From: Symsagittifera roscoffensis
Lineage: Eukaryota; Xenacoelomorpha; Acoela; Convolutidae
Assembly: GCF_963678635.1 (NCBI RefSeq)
Contig: NC_087063.1
Coordinates: forward strand, 9,954,386-10,018,385
DNA: 64,000 nucleotides
Reading direction: 5' to 3'
A program made the translations under genes and the position numbers. Positions 20,690 to 32,313 of the stretch are shown here, piece after piece; the first letter of the stretch is position 1; each line of letters begins with the position of its first letter. The notes under the pieces were generated by a model that was not told the DNA's origin, ran no database searches, and saw only the letters and a list, made by a program, of their open reading frames with translations.

Positions 20690-22600
20690 TTAAGACTGTG
20701 ATCGAAACTTTCTGTGCTACTTGCACAGTAACCGGCTACCCTCTTGTTTGTTGTTTTCCACGCAAAATCAGCTATCACAAATAATATTTGAATTGAATTG
20801 AGTGATATATTATATTAAAACCTTTCTGTCATGATTCGAAAGACATTATAAATTATCAAAAAGTTTTCCCAGTGTCGAGCAAAACCAGTTTGAGTTTTTT
20901 TAAATTTTTCGTCTAATTTCGAGCGAGTGAACAGGCTTAATTTAAGCCTTGAATGTTTGATTTTACTCAAACGAAGTTAGTTTTTGGAGTTTTCAGCTTT
21001 ATCCTAAGAATCAAAGACTTCAACTTTTTTTACTTTTGTTTTCGTTCCAATCGTTGAAAATAGGGAGGAACTTTGTATTCGGGTGCGTTTTATTTTTTTT
21101 TGTTTTTTTTCCACGCAAAATCAGGTACGGCAAATAATCATCGGACTGGGTTGATTGATATATCATAATAAAGCCCTTACAATCGTGATTCGCACCACAT
21201 TAAAATTTACAAAAAATTTCCCAGTGGTGAGAACAACCGGTTTGAAATTTTTGTTGTTTCGTCTTTATTCGAGCGATGTAAAAACTTAATTTTACTCGAG
21301 AAACAATATTTTATTTTGAGTATGCTAGCGCTTTTTTGGAATCGAAATTTTCCAAAAACTCCAAAAACTGCAAATTTGCAAAAATTTTTGTTCAGCTCCT
21401 TTTATCACCTAGCCGAAAAAAAAGGCAAAATTTGAATCCTTTTTAAGACTATGGTCGGAACATTGTGCGCTACTTGCACAATAACCTACAATCCTTGTTC
21501 TTGGTGTTCCGACCATTTAAAAATGGGGAGGAACTTTGTATTCAGATGTATCTTAGTTTTTTTCTTTTTGATTTCTACGCAAAATCGGGAACCAAAAATA
21601 GTTATAACAAGGGGTCTAGTGATAAATCAAATTGAAGCCCTTTCATTGAAAAATAACAGTCCTAAAATTTTTTCACCAAGTAGAGAAAAACCGATCGAAA
21701 TTTTGGTTTCTGGTCTAACTTCGAACTATTATCGTGTTTGCGTTTAGGCTTACAATAGCTTATTTAAGCTTACTTTAAGCCGTGAAAACATAATTTTACT
21801 GGATTAAAAGTAGTTTTTAGAGTTTTTAGCTTATTTTTTTCAATAAAGAATTGAAATTCAAAAAATTTCAGCAAAAAAATTGAAAATGGCCTTTTATACT
21901 ATGAATTTCAAACATGCCTAAATTCGTTTTTTTTTCGTACTTTTCTCAGACTCTGGTCGGAAAATTCTGTGCTACTTGCACAGTAACCGCTATCCTTGTT
22001 TTCTTTTGTTTTCCTTTGTTTTTGTTCTGTTTGCTTACAGGCAAAATCAGCTACCGCAATTAAATAAAAAAATAGGTCTAGTGATATATCATACTGAAGC
22101 CTTTTTAGTCATGAGTCGCTCGACCTTATAAAATTTCTAAAATTTGTCCCAGTATTGAGCAAAACGGGTTCTAATTTTTTAAATTTTAATTCACTTTCGA
22201 GCAAATAACGCCAGTTCGTAGGTTCAAAATACGTATTTTTGCATATTCTAGGCCCTAAGAAATTATTTTTAGTCAAGTAAATTTGTTTTGGAGTTTTTGC
22301 ATAATAAAATTGTCAAAAATTCGAAAAATTGCTGCAAAACTTGAAAAGTGTTTTAATTTTTTTGATACTTTGGTGTTCCTTAGATTTTTCTTCAAATTTT
22401 GTCTTTCTTACAATTATTGTCGTATACTCTGAAGTTTCAGTTTTTCGTTCAGACTCCACGCAGATTAAAAAAAAACGAAACTAGATGGAAAAAAATGTGT
22501 GTTTTTTGGACTACGGTTGGAGCATTGTGTGCTACTTGCACAGTAGCCGGCTATCCTTGTTTGCTTTTGACATTAAACCTGAATCGAGCTAAATGCCTTG
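20690..22600 (+). repeat. Cluster of 'GTGCTACTTGCACAGTAACC' dispersed repeats
   Basis: At least four head-to-tail copies start near 20,695, 21,450, 21,950 and 22,505. Each reads a GGTCGGAACATTGTG-like segment, then CTACTTGCACAGTAACC, then a pyrimidine tract, CCACGCAAAATCAG and GTGATATATCATA. Spacing varies from 500 to 750 bp, so this is a cluster and not a strict tandem array. Inverted copies occur at about 41,940-42,660 and about 1,970-2,330. Short ORFs over these copies are by-products of the shared sequence. Confidence 0.75.
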
Positions 22601-22619
22601 AGAAATGAAAAAAAGTGAT

Positions 22620-23103
22620 TCAGTTCACCCAAAATATCATCAAAATACGGTCTGAACATGTCTAGAATTTAACTGAATGTAATTCATGGCTATTTTGAAC
22701 ATTTTTGAAAAAGAGTAACCAAATTTGGTCTGAACAGTCTCACATTCGGCAATTTATAAAAAAAATTATAACAAGTGTAATTTTGCTTCAGATCACTACA
22801 CTACGAACAACTATCAGTACAAAAAACGTCTAGCTATCAAGAGGTTGCAATTCGAGACCCACAAGGAGATTTTTTTGGCCACAAATAGCCTTTGACCAAA
22901 AAATTCATGCTTTATTTAAACATTTCAAATAGAATTTTGAACAACGCATTAACATAGCGCAGAAAAGTAGCAACCGCTCGGAACATAAAACATTGACTTT
23001 TGTTCCTAAAAAATTTGTTTGGGTCGGTTGTTTTGATATAGGGGGAGATGGTTCATTTGGTCCACCTGCCCCTCCCTAACTTAATATAGTGAACATTGTT
23101 TCT
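22620..23103. other. Gene-poor stretch
   Basis: AT-rich, nothing recognised. Confidence 0.5.
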
Positions 23104-23844
23104 CGCACCGAGCGCCCATGGATCATAAGCGATTATATTGTCATAATATGGTCAGTATCTACACAATTACAAAATAATCGATTATAATCCATTTAAAATG
23201 GATTACAATACTAATAATTTTATGCCTAAATAATCTATTATAATCAATCATAATCGATTATAATCAATTATAATGGATGTTTTGAGAGGTTAATAATGAA
23301 ATTTTTATATTTTTCAAAATTATCTCATTTCCTGTTTAGTGCAGTTGCTACGTATTAAGTTTCATAAAATGTTACTTTTCACATAAAATTTTTTATTTTT
23401 TTTGTCTCTACGTTTTCAATTCATCTCAGTTTACCAGTTTACCCCCTTACTTTACCCAAACCCCCCCCCCCCCCACCGCCCAGTTTTCAATTTTTTGTCT
23501 CTACTTTTTCAATTCATCTTAGTTTACCCCCTTACTTTACCCCCCCCCCCCCCACCTCCCAGTTTACCCCCCCCCCCACACTTGTTTAACCCCCCCCCCC
23601 CACTAGTTTACCCCCAACCCAGTTTACCCTCCCTTTCTTTAGTTGGAGAGGAGATTAAAAAACTTGAGGGCATTTAGTAGAAGACATGACATACATTTTG
23701 CAAATATCTTGCAAAATTTGAAAAATTTCTGCAAAAATAATCGAATTTAATTCTAAAAATTAAATGGATTATAATCAATCATAATGCATTATATGGATTA
23801 TTTTTTTTCAAAAATAATCGATTATATAATATAATCAGGCGCGG
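23104..23844. mobile_element. Inverted-repeat (MITE-like) element, copy D, with C-tracts
   Basis: Opens CGCACCGAGCGCCCATGGAT and ends ATAATCAGGCGCGG, a diverged form of the CCCGCACCGGAGTTCCATGG family. The interior has ATAATCGATTATAAT palindromes at both sides and a central pyrimidine block (23,440-23,640) built of AGTTTACCCCC-like units with several C-runs of 9 to 14 bases. The right end abuts or overlaps the next repeat. Confidence 0.6.
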
Positions 23845-24235
23845 AACTAAGAATTTCTCGATGGGGGGTGGTTTTTTTCAGGTCAACCAAAATGATTTTC
23901 TAGTGAGCTCTCTCAAATCAATATAAAAACCTTAATTTGACAAATTTTTCTGCGCCGCAGGCATGTTTGTGTAAAAAACAAGCCAAAAAAGGCATTTTTA
24001 TGCACTTTATGAAAAGTTTGGACCCAAAAATTGCGTTTTTTCGGCGCCCGCTCCCTCTTCAAAATTAGTATAGATTGGCAACAAAGGCGCCTTTAGAAAA
24101 ATTTTAAGGTCAGCCAGCCAAAAATTGATATCTCAAAATAGTACAAAGGTGGGACCCTTTGGGTCGGTAGGGGGTCGAATCCCTGAAAAAAAAGGCGTCT
24201 CCCCCCCCCCCCCTAAATCCGTTACTGGCTCTAAC
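23838..24235 (+). repeat. GGCGGA-type dispersed repeat
   Basis: From GGCGCGGAACTAAGAATTTC to a C-run followed by CTAAATCCGTTACTGGCT. The start and the reverse complement of the end (AGCCAGTAACGGATTTAG) resemble each other, suggesting terminal inverted repeats. Internal landmarks GAGCTCTC, TTGGCAACAAAGGCGCCTTT and GGGGTCGAAT recur at 40858-41215 and, inverted, at 59352-59720. Confidence 0.75.
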
Positions 24236-24965
24236 TTATTTCATAACATCAGTATTTCTCTTAAATCTAGCTGTTAAGGCAAAGAAATTCAAACAGGATT
24301 AAGCTTGCATATGAACTGAGCATAGACTCGCAAACCTATCCAACGGAAAGCAGATAATTGACAGGGAGAACAGAGGAGCAGAAACTATTTTCTGCGACTA
24401 GAAAGCCCATAACATGGACCTATCTGAGAGTGATAACTGTAAATTTAAGTGATATTTCAGTAACAAACAAAATAACAACTGACCCTGGACCTTCGGTTGT
24501 GACAATTTGGAGCATGTCAAAAACCTTTAAAGTCGTTGGTAAAATTTTTGTCCACTAGTGCCCATTTAGAGAGAGAGAGAGAGAGAGGGGACACATTATT
24601 GTTTCAATATACTTATGCAGTTGCAGAACTGATTGTATAAGAATCTAGTGTACAATATTACGCAATGGTTATATAACATAACAAGAAAAAACATAAATTA
24701 CTACGAGGTTGAATCAAATATTTGATTTAACAAAATAAATGTCCTTGGATACGGAAAGACATTTAATCAAACTTGATTTGTTCGTTAAATTCTTGAAGCT
24801 ATTTTGCAAATATTGAGGTTTAGATTTAGTAGATATTTGTTTCAGCAGAGTTTTTCGGACTTCCTTAACTATTCCCGCCCCCTAACAAAATGCCACCCCT
24901 ATACAGAACTAACTCAACGAATAAGCATATGCAAACTTTGTACCTAATAAGGAATCTCTGCCTTG
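24236..24965. other. Gene-poor stretch with one weak exon candidate
   Basis: A frame open from 24358 to 24558 (+) has no ATG but somewhat higher GC and even codon use; it reads ITTDPGPSVVTIWSM and could be an exon. No domain was recognised. A GA microsatellite lies at 24568-24587. Confidence 0.35.
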
Positions 24966-25205
24966 TTGTTCCGACTATTTTTAAAGAAAATGACGGATTA
25001 CTTGTTCTCGTGCTGGTTTTTCTGCACACAGTTTTCTACTTATTAACTAGCAATTTTTTATGAAGTTTTCTCTAATATAATTCGAGAAGTTTTGTCTTAA
25101 GATCAAAAATTAAAAAATGTTTTACCTGTGATTTTTTTTGTAAAATTATGGGGGTTTACAGATTGCTAATATGTTCAATTTGAGACAATTAACCAGCGGA
25201 GTGCG
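24966..25205 (+). repeat. Dispersed repeat 'GACTTTCG...' copy c (5' half)
   Basis: GTTGTTCCGACTATTTTTAA, then CTTGTTCTCGTGCTGG, ACTAGCAATTTTTTA, ACCTGTGATTTTTTTTG and TTGAGACAATTAA follow the order of copy a and stop midway. Confidence 0.65.
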
Positions 25206-25434
25206 GTCTGTATTTAGACAACCGCGTATTCATACTCATCATTGAGTTGAAAAATACTATCTTCACCAATCAGAATCGAGACAATGAAGAAATTAAAAAT
25301 TAATATCGCCTGCGTGCGATTAGCAAGCGTTATCAAACTGGAATAAAGACTTACTTCGGCTTAACAGTTTAACAGAACCATTTGAATCATTTGATAGCTA
25401 GCTTACTTTTTAATAAGTTAAATTTCATCAAAAT

Positions 25435-25527
25435 GTGGGTCGAGTAGTCTGTTGGTAAAGAGCGGGGTTATATCACGAAAGATCAAACGTTCGAAACGTT
25501 CGAAACATTCGAAACCGAGGCCACGCC
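25435..25527 (+). repeat. tRNA-like segment (SINE head or tRNA pseudogene)
   Basis: GTAGTCTGTTGGTAAAGAGC resembles a pol III A box and is followed 30-60 bases on by B-box-like GTTCGAAAC units, present in three overlapping copies. A short match of GTGG (25435) with CCAC (25521-25524) could form an acceptor-like stem. A clean cloverleaf cannot be drawn, so a functional tRNA is unlikely. Confidence 0.4.
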
Positions 25528-26924
25528 AGTTTTCTAAGTTGGTGAACGTAGCTAAGACTCTTATATAAGTCGCGATGATTGATTTTTTCGTTTTTTCTTA
25601 ATAGGAAAAGTCTTTAAAGTTATTTAGGCTCAAATTCATCTTTCCGCGGTTTCACTTTTGGTTTTTTTACCCTTGGTAAAAAAGTAAGGGTATTGCAATC
25701 CGGTACTAGACTTTTTCCCCCTTAAATAACTTGGATCACAGGAGTCATTTAGACTCCTGGTGGTAACTTGGTTCATAATGATTTCAACTTTTTAGTGTCT
25801 CCTGCACACTCAGCCTAGATGTAACAAATAAGCCTGTGACAGAATTGTTTTTGACTTCAGATCTGACTAGGACTTAATTTTCAAACGGTAAATATTGTGG
25901 TTCAAAAAAGTTTCGGCCTATTATTTGTCTGGTTATGTTTTCGGGCTCAAATGCCACGCTTAAGAATGATTTTTATATTTTTTTGCTGCAAGCAATTTTT
26001 ACTGTAGTGTTTTAGCATTTTAAAAATCTGCCGAATCGATTGTTTTGTACATTGTTTGCAATTTTTCTACCTTGATATCTAAAAATTTCTTTTTTGTTTC
26101 ACTTTTTGTCTTTTTTATCGGCTTAATAATATTCGGTTTATTTTATATCGACCTAGTTGGCTCCTATTGCGTCATTTGGGAATTGAAAATTTTTTTGTGT
26201 GCGTGCGTTTGTGTGTGTGTTCTGAGGGGAAAAGGGACATAAAAATTTTTAATTAGTTTAGAAATTCTTGGATTTTTTTCGCTGTGAAAGGTTTCAGCTC
26301 AGATATTTTCGGCTTTGTTTTGCTTAATTAATATAAGTTCAATTCATCCAACCATCAGGTGCATCTGGAGCAGAGGTACCTCAACTGCTTAGACTGCAGA
26401 GTTTTGTTTGCAAACTAGAGTTTTTGTGCTTTTTCCGGCTATCGTCCGTTTGTTAACTTTTGTCGTCAAAGTAGAATTTTTTCAGCGATCTTACAAGTTG
26501 GCTAAGTCCCCATGCTTAAGACGACAAAGCCCGGGAGTTCAATTCCAGACAAGACCTGCACTTTTTTTGCAATTAGAAAATTTTTGGCTCCTTAGATTAT
26601 TGTCGATCTGTTTATTTTTGTCGTCTTAGTTCTGCAGACATTATTTTAAAAAAATGATTTTTTTCTAGCATTCCAAAATGTTTTGTATTTATTTAATGTT
26701 CCATGCAATTTATTTCCGGAATTTGTGGGCTTTTGTTGCAAATTTTTATAGACAACCTCAATTTTCTGAAGTTTTTTTTTCCGTTTGACTATAATTGTAA
26801 ACATTCATATTTGTATCGCAAGTGGTGTGAAGCTAATTTTCGCCTCTGATTAAATATTTATATCCTTTGTTTTCGTTCTATTCTCGATTCTGATTGATTA
26901 GTAAAGTATTTGTCTGCCTGCTTA
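25528..26924. other. Gene-poor stretch
   Basis: No gene recognised. It holds a GT-rich microsatellite (26191-26220) and a second tRNA-like segment (26480-26560). Confidence 0.5.
26480..26560 (+). repeat. tRNA-like segment
   Basis: GTTGGCTAAGTCC (26497-26509) fits an A box and GTTCAATTCC (26537-26546) a B box, at tRNA-like spacing. A clean acceptor stem is not seen, so a tRNA-derived repeat or relic is more likely than a gene. Confidence 0.35.
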
Positions 26925-27195
26925 CGAGCATAAATACGCGCTTATCTAAATACTGCTCGATATATTTTGCGCCATTAATGCGTAAGCGGAGATTTCACCT
27001 CTTTTAGAATTCGCTTAGACAGTAGGCTAGTTTTCAAAATTGCTACACTAATAGGAGCAAAAAAATCAATTTGTACTTAATACGGCATCTGGGGGATGAT
27101 TTTAAAAAAAATCTTAAACCAATTTGAAGAAAACATCATGCTCCATAGACCTTAAAAAGCAGTCGTTTCATTCAGGGCTTCGCCTTGATACGACC
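26925..27195 (+). repeat. Dispersed repeat 'GACTTTCG...' copy d (3' half)
   Basis: TATATTTTGCGCCATTAATG, then a gap-rich match to copy a, ending GGGCTTCGCCTTGATACGAC then CAGTCTTGTTG. Copies c and d are complementary halves, 1.7 kb apart. Confidence 0.65.
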
Positions 27196-27622
27196 AGTCT
27201 TGTTGCAACTCCTGGATAGTTGAAGAGTCGTTCAATTAGAAAACCTAAATGTTTTTTGAGCCAGCAAACTGATTGGTTTTGTACTAGAAAAGTTTTTTGA
27301 AACTCGCAGTGCTAAAATTGCTTCTTTTCCGTTTTACAATTTAGATTAAGTTAAGTTATCCCCCTCCTCAAACAAGATAGATCATGTTTAAAACCTTCCG
27401 CGTTAACGCACACCTCCAATGCATTTTGAGGGGGGATGTTATTTAATCCCACAATTTTTAGAGAAAAGATTGAAGTAAAAAAATTATTTGATTTGGATGC
27501 TGAAATAAATTTTGTTATGAAATATCAAAAAGTCTTCAACAACAATTTTTCGTTCCAATTTCAAGAGGGTGAAAGTAGGCGGTCGAAGGTAAAAATTGGA
27601 GCGAGGCAATCACGGCCACGCT

Positions 27623-27679
<57 letters not shown>

Positions 27680-28482
27680 ATTTTAGAGAAATTGAAGGTG
27701 AAAATCCAACGTGCCGAAATGTCCGCTCGCCCAAAAAGCTGAATAAATGTTTTGTATTGTCATCTAAGTTTTTTTTTTCGTCTGCACATTACAACAATTA
27801 TGAGATAAAAAAATATTTTGCATTCTAGGAAAATAAACTATTTTTTGAAAATTTACTATACAAATTCTTTGCCTAGTGTAATTATAAGTGAGGCCTAAGC
27901 AGCAAAACAGCCAGCAGTGAAAAGCAATGAAGTTTTTGTCACGAGCAGCAATGCCTAAATGCTTGAAAGCATAGAGCCAATCAAGTCAAAGAATACTCTA
28001 ACCTTTGTAAGACTGCCACGCTTGATCGCTCAAGCAAACTTAGTTTTCAACCCAGTAATTTGACATCAAGTGGAGTGTCTTTTCTCTTTTATCTTCTTCG
28101 AGGTTTTTCAAGATTGCACCAAAAATCAAATTCCTCTGTTGAGCTTCCCGGGCCATCTTAGACATTTCTTGGATGTTTTCATGTAATTTCGACACTAAGA
28201 TAACCCCGAAAAAGCCAAAAAACAATGAATTTTTTTGATATCTTCGATAAATCTTCCAAAAATTTTTAAGATATTGGCAAGATTTTCAGGACGACTGGAC
28301 CTGAGATCCTTTCAGTGGGAATCCATTTTCCCTTTTGCTGGGAAATAATTTCAATCAATCAAAAACCAGCATTACGATTCAGTTTCTAGAACAAAAAAAA
28401 ATCAATTTTGGGCCGTATAACAGCAAAGATCAAAAATCAAACACAACTCTCTGAACCGAAGCGTTAGAAGTTAACGCGGTGT
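27196..28482. other. Gene-poor stretch with AT microsatellite
   Basis: Nothing coding recognised; the main feature is the AT run at 27626-27677. Confidence 0.5.
27626..27677. repeat. AT dinucleotide microsatellite
   Basis: 26 uninterrupted AT units. Confidence 0.95.
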
Positions 28483-28706
28483 CTATAATTAGTAGTAGAA
28501 AAACGTTCGGACAGACAAATTTAATTAAAAAGATCAATTGACCTATTTTCCAAAAAATTAGCATGCAAAATCTATTTTTTCAGCCCTATTTTGTGTCTCA
28601 AGGTTGTATGAAAAAAGAAATTGCATGCAAAAATCTGTCAAAATGGTACAATTGCTCTTTTTAATTAATTCTGTCTGTCCGAGCTTTTTACAACTCTCTA
28701 TAACTG
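28483..28706. mobile_element. Foldback MITE, copy 1
   Basis: The left arm GTTCGGACAGACAAATTTAA, TTAAAAAGATCAATTG is mirrored by the right arm CAATTGCTCTTTTTAATTAA, TTCTGTCTGTCCGAGC. Outer ends are TATAATTAGTAG and CTCTATAACTGCC. A central spacer of about 100 bp lacks coding capacity. Confidence 0.8.
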
Positions 28707-28799
28707 CCTGAGAAGTTTGATTCGATTTCCGAACAATCCGAAAAATCCAACTTTCCGAGAATTCAGCACACATGAAACTGTTTGTGAGTTTCTCGCAAA

Positions 28800-28985
28800 A
28801 TTATAATTAGTAGCAAAAAGTTCGGACAGACAAAAATAATTAAAAAGAGCAAATGACTAATTAAAAATATGTCTCAGAGTCGCCTAAAATTTCAAATTTG
28901 CATGCAAAAATTGCTCAAAATTGGCAGATTGCTCTTTTTAATTATTTCTGTTAGTCCGAACTTTTTGCAACCTTCTATAGTTACC
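28800..28985. mobile_element. Foldback MITE, copy 2
   Basis: Same termini as copy 1 (TTATAATTAGTAGCAAAAAG, TTCGGACAGAC on the left; GTTAGTCCGAACTTTTTGC on the right) with an 80-bp spacer. About 90 bp of other sequence separates the two copies. Confidence 0.8.
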
Positions 28986-31634
28986 GAACTCAAAAACATG
29001 TGCTAATTTTCTTCTCTAGTGGCTGTAAGCTTTTATTTGTGCTGCCATTAGGTTTAAATGCACTTTTAATTTGAAGCGTTTCATTATTTTTATAGGCTTG
29101 TTGAAATAAACAAGTTGTGGCGGATCAGAGAAGCACGCCTAAAGCCAATGAGGCGAGTAAGAAAAAAGGGAAATAATCGGAATCAAGGCAAGAGGTCGAA
29201 ATTGCAGATATTTTAATTTGTAAGGAGTTGTCAAAGATTTAGTGACAGCATTTAACCTGTAGTATTTATATGATAACTATCTTTGGGTTGTTAAACTTTG
29301 TTACCGTTTCCTTGATTTTTATCAACCCGTGAAATACTACTTCAGTAACAACTTGTAAAAGGAAACTCTTCAACAACTAGTATGGGGTGAGTTGTTTTAA
29401 ATAGAAAAATTGGGTTCTTGGGTTCTTTTTGTTATAGCTCCTTCCACGAGTGACAAAGAAGTTATAACACCCCTCCCCTCACATACAGTAGAATTTTTGA
29501 CTCTTTTCTAGTTTCACGGCCACATATGATATTTCTAATTTCAAATTTTTAATGTGTTATTAGGCTATATGCGTTACGACATCAAATATGAAAAAAAATC
29601 TGCTCTCAACAGTTCGTTTAATCACTGTGCAAAATTTCATAGCAATATGACATTGTTAAAGTTTTTTTTTCAATTTTGAAATTCAAATGTTGGAAAAGAA
29701 TCGATTTTTTCCATCATGTGGGATTTATGAAGGAACTGAGCCAAAGTTTGCCGAATGGTCATTTTGGTGAAAATAAAATTGAACCCTTTGTTAAATTAGC
29801 CATTTGTAAGCAATTCTAAGCATTTTTGACAAGTGATTCCAATGTGAACTTTTTGGGGAGATTTATAATGGTGAATTGTACTTAGAAATTAGGGTTTCTT
29901 TTGACAAGAGTGACAGTAAGCTTAACCTCTACGTCTCTTCATTTGAAGTTAAGGCTATTCTCAAAAGCTACAGCGGAAGGAAAAGGGTTGTTGTGATTGA
30001 AGGAGAGGGGGCTAGAAGGTCAACTTGTCAAGAGACAAATACATGGACACATTAATAGCTTAAATTTTCACCTGGTAGATCGACCTAAAATTCCAATTAG
30101 ATTGTGGTACTTTTCATGGTAACGAAATTAAATCTCATAACACCGATTTATTTTAGGCCTTTTTCCGCCCCCCCCCCCCCCATATTTTAAAATTTCAACT
30201 TTCTTAGCTGTCTTACGTACTATTATGGCTGAAAGCTTGATGTTATGATGTTACGATGTAAGATATGAAAAACAATTGTGTTCACAATAGTAAGTTTGCT
30301 CATCATTCAAAATTACATTATATTATGGTAACATAAAAATTGTTTTTCAAAATTGAAAATTGAAATCTAAAAGTGTAAGGAGGGGGAAAAAGCCATATTT
30401 TTTTTACTACAGGGAGCCATTCAGAATTAGGCCGCTGAAAGAGCATTTTGTAAACTATTTTCTTTTCTTTCCCAAAGAATTCGTTCAACTGTCATAAGAA
30501 AAAGACACCGCTTCACGTGGAGGAATGGGCATATACTCATTGATAGGCAGGTAACGGCCCAACAAACAGACCTAAAGCATAAAATATTTTATTTTTATAC
30601 CACGTGCTATAAATCTATTAGTGAGATAACAATTTTATTGCTTTGTTTTTGAGACCACGCAAAACTTATCAGCGAACACATGTAGTTTCGATTAAAATTA
30701 TCATTGCAAAAAAGAGCCGAAAAAATTGCACTTCTCTTTTTCAGATCCATATTCTCTCCATATCCTCGTAAAAATACAACAAAAATTGTTTTACAAATGT
30801 TGATAACGGATATTTGTATGAAAAAAGTGTTGTCCAGTTGTTCACGCTGTCCAGTTTAGATCATCAAAAAAATTTTCCGAGCTCTCCCGAAGCACTAAAA
30901 AAACTTTGTTTTGGCCAAATTTTTTTCGGTGCGCGCTAACCTCCCCCCTTAAAACTGCTACTGATTGTAAATAAGCTTTCTTTAATCACAAAAATATCCA
31001 TGGCGGGAACTGGAAAAAAAATATATAATCTCTAAAATTTTAACAATGACTAAAATCAGAGTGCCTTCAAAGCAATTTATTCAAATTTTTATAATTTTTA
31101 TATGACTTTAAACAAAACTTTAAGATACGAAGTATTCACACTCGTCTGAGTATTCGGCCAGTTCCATATTTTTGAGTTTAAACAGTGAAACAGCGTTTCT
31201 CGTCACTGATATCTCGTTGGATCCACTATGAGCTCACTTTAAATAAGTCAAAAATGGATGAAAAGATGAAAAAAAATTTCTCTATTCCTAGTTATTTATT
31301 CGAAACTTTTTCAAAAAAAGTCAGAACATCATAGTTCGCCGATTGCTGCGCACACGGTACAAAAATGCCTCTTTTTATTTAACTTATTTTGTGCGAGAGG
31401 TTTTAAGCGCAACTTCCAGAGCTTTCTAAAAAAATTTTAATTAATAAATAAAACTACTTTTAAATTTTTTTTAGTGAATTGACAAAAAATGTAATTCATC
31501 ACCCCTACTTTGGTATGAAAATCAAAATAAGTCGAGCCAATTTTTCTGTTCATTTTTGGAGTGTTTCATTTCAGTTTCAAAAATAACTGGAAGGGTTATA
31601 ATTTGAACTAGCATTCGAACCACGCTAAAATATA
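28986..31634. other. Gene-poor stretch
   Basis: No gene recognised. About 30,840-30,965 is a partial GGCGGA-type repeat (GAGCTCTCCCGAAGCAC, GGTGCGCGCTAACC). A C-run lies near 30,170. Confidence 0.5.
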
Positions 31635-32313
31635 CAGTGCTGATTTAAACTATGCGGATAAAATGAACAAAACCTGAATTTTCATACACGTTGTTCTCAA
31701 AGTGAAGAGAACATAAGTTGCTTTGAATTTCATCAGAAATAAAATGCTGCAACTTTTTCTCGGAAATTCTGAACTAAACTTATCCCCAAAAATGGGTCAT
31801 TTTAGTTTTTTCATTTAATCAAGAATTACGCTGAAACTACTGCGTTAATTGATGAGAAATGTATATCTCAAGAAGCTATTTACTTCTCCAAATAAATTCT
31901 CCAAAAAAATGAGTAAGTTGATTATAATTTGTTTTTACGCAAAGATTTTGGGTTTTATATAGTAAAAATCCCACTTCTTGACGATCAAGTGAAAATATTT
32001 TCTCTTATACAGATTTATGGTGATTTATTTTTTCTAGATTTTTGTCGGGCTGTGTAAGAGGATTCTTGTGATATATACTTCTCATCAATTAACAATGTAA
32101 ATTTAACGTAATTCTTGATTAATTGAAAAAGTCAAAATGACTCATATTTGGGGTTAAGTTTTGGTTTGGATTTTTGGAGAAAAAATTGCACCATATTAAT
32201 TCTGATGAAAGTCTTAGCAACTATTGTTCTTTTTACGTTTTGTCTAAACTTAACCCAAATTGAGAAAAACTCAAGTTTTGTTTGTTTTGTCCGGATAATT
32301 CAAATCAGCACTG
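31635..32313. mobile_element. Inverted-repeat element with CAGTGCTGATTTAAA ends
   Basis: Starts CAGTGCTGATTTAAACTATG and ends with the inverted partner GATAATTCAAATCAGCACTG. Further paired segments lie inside, e.g. CAAGAATTACGCTGAAACTA against GTAATTCTTGATTAATTG, and TTAATTGATGAGAAATGTAT against ATACTTCTCATCAATTAA. The whole 679 bp can fold back on itself. A single terminus of the same type occurs near 5085. No transposase ORF. Confidence 0.75.

Noticed and set aside
23402-23677. Proline-rich frame
   Set aside because: Driven by C-runs inside an inverted-repeat element; no ATG context or homology features.
25435-25527. Functional tRNA gene
   Set aside because: A and B boxes are present, but a stable acceptor/anticodon fold cannot be drawn.
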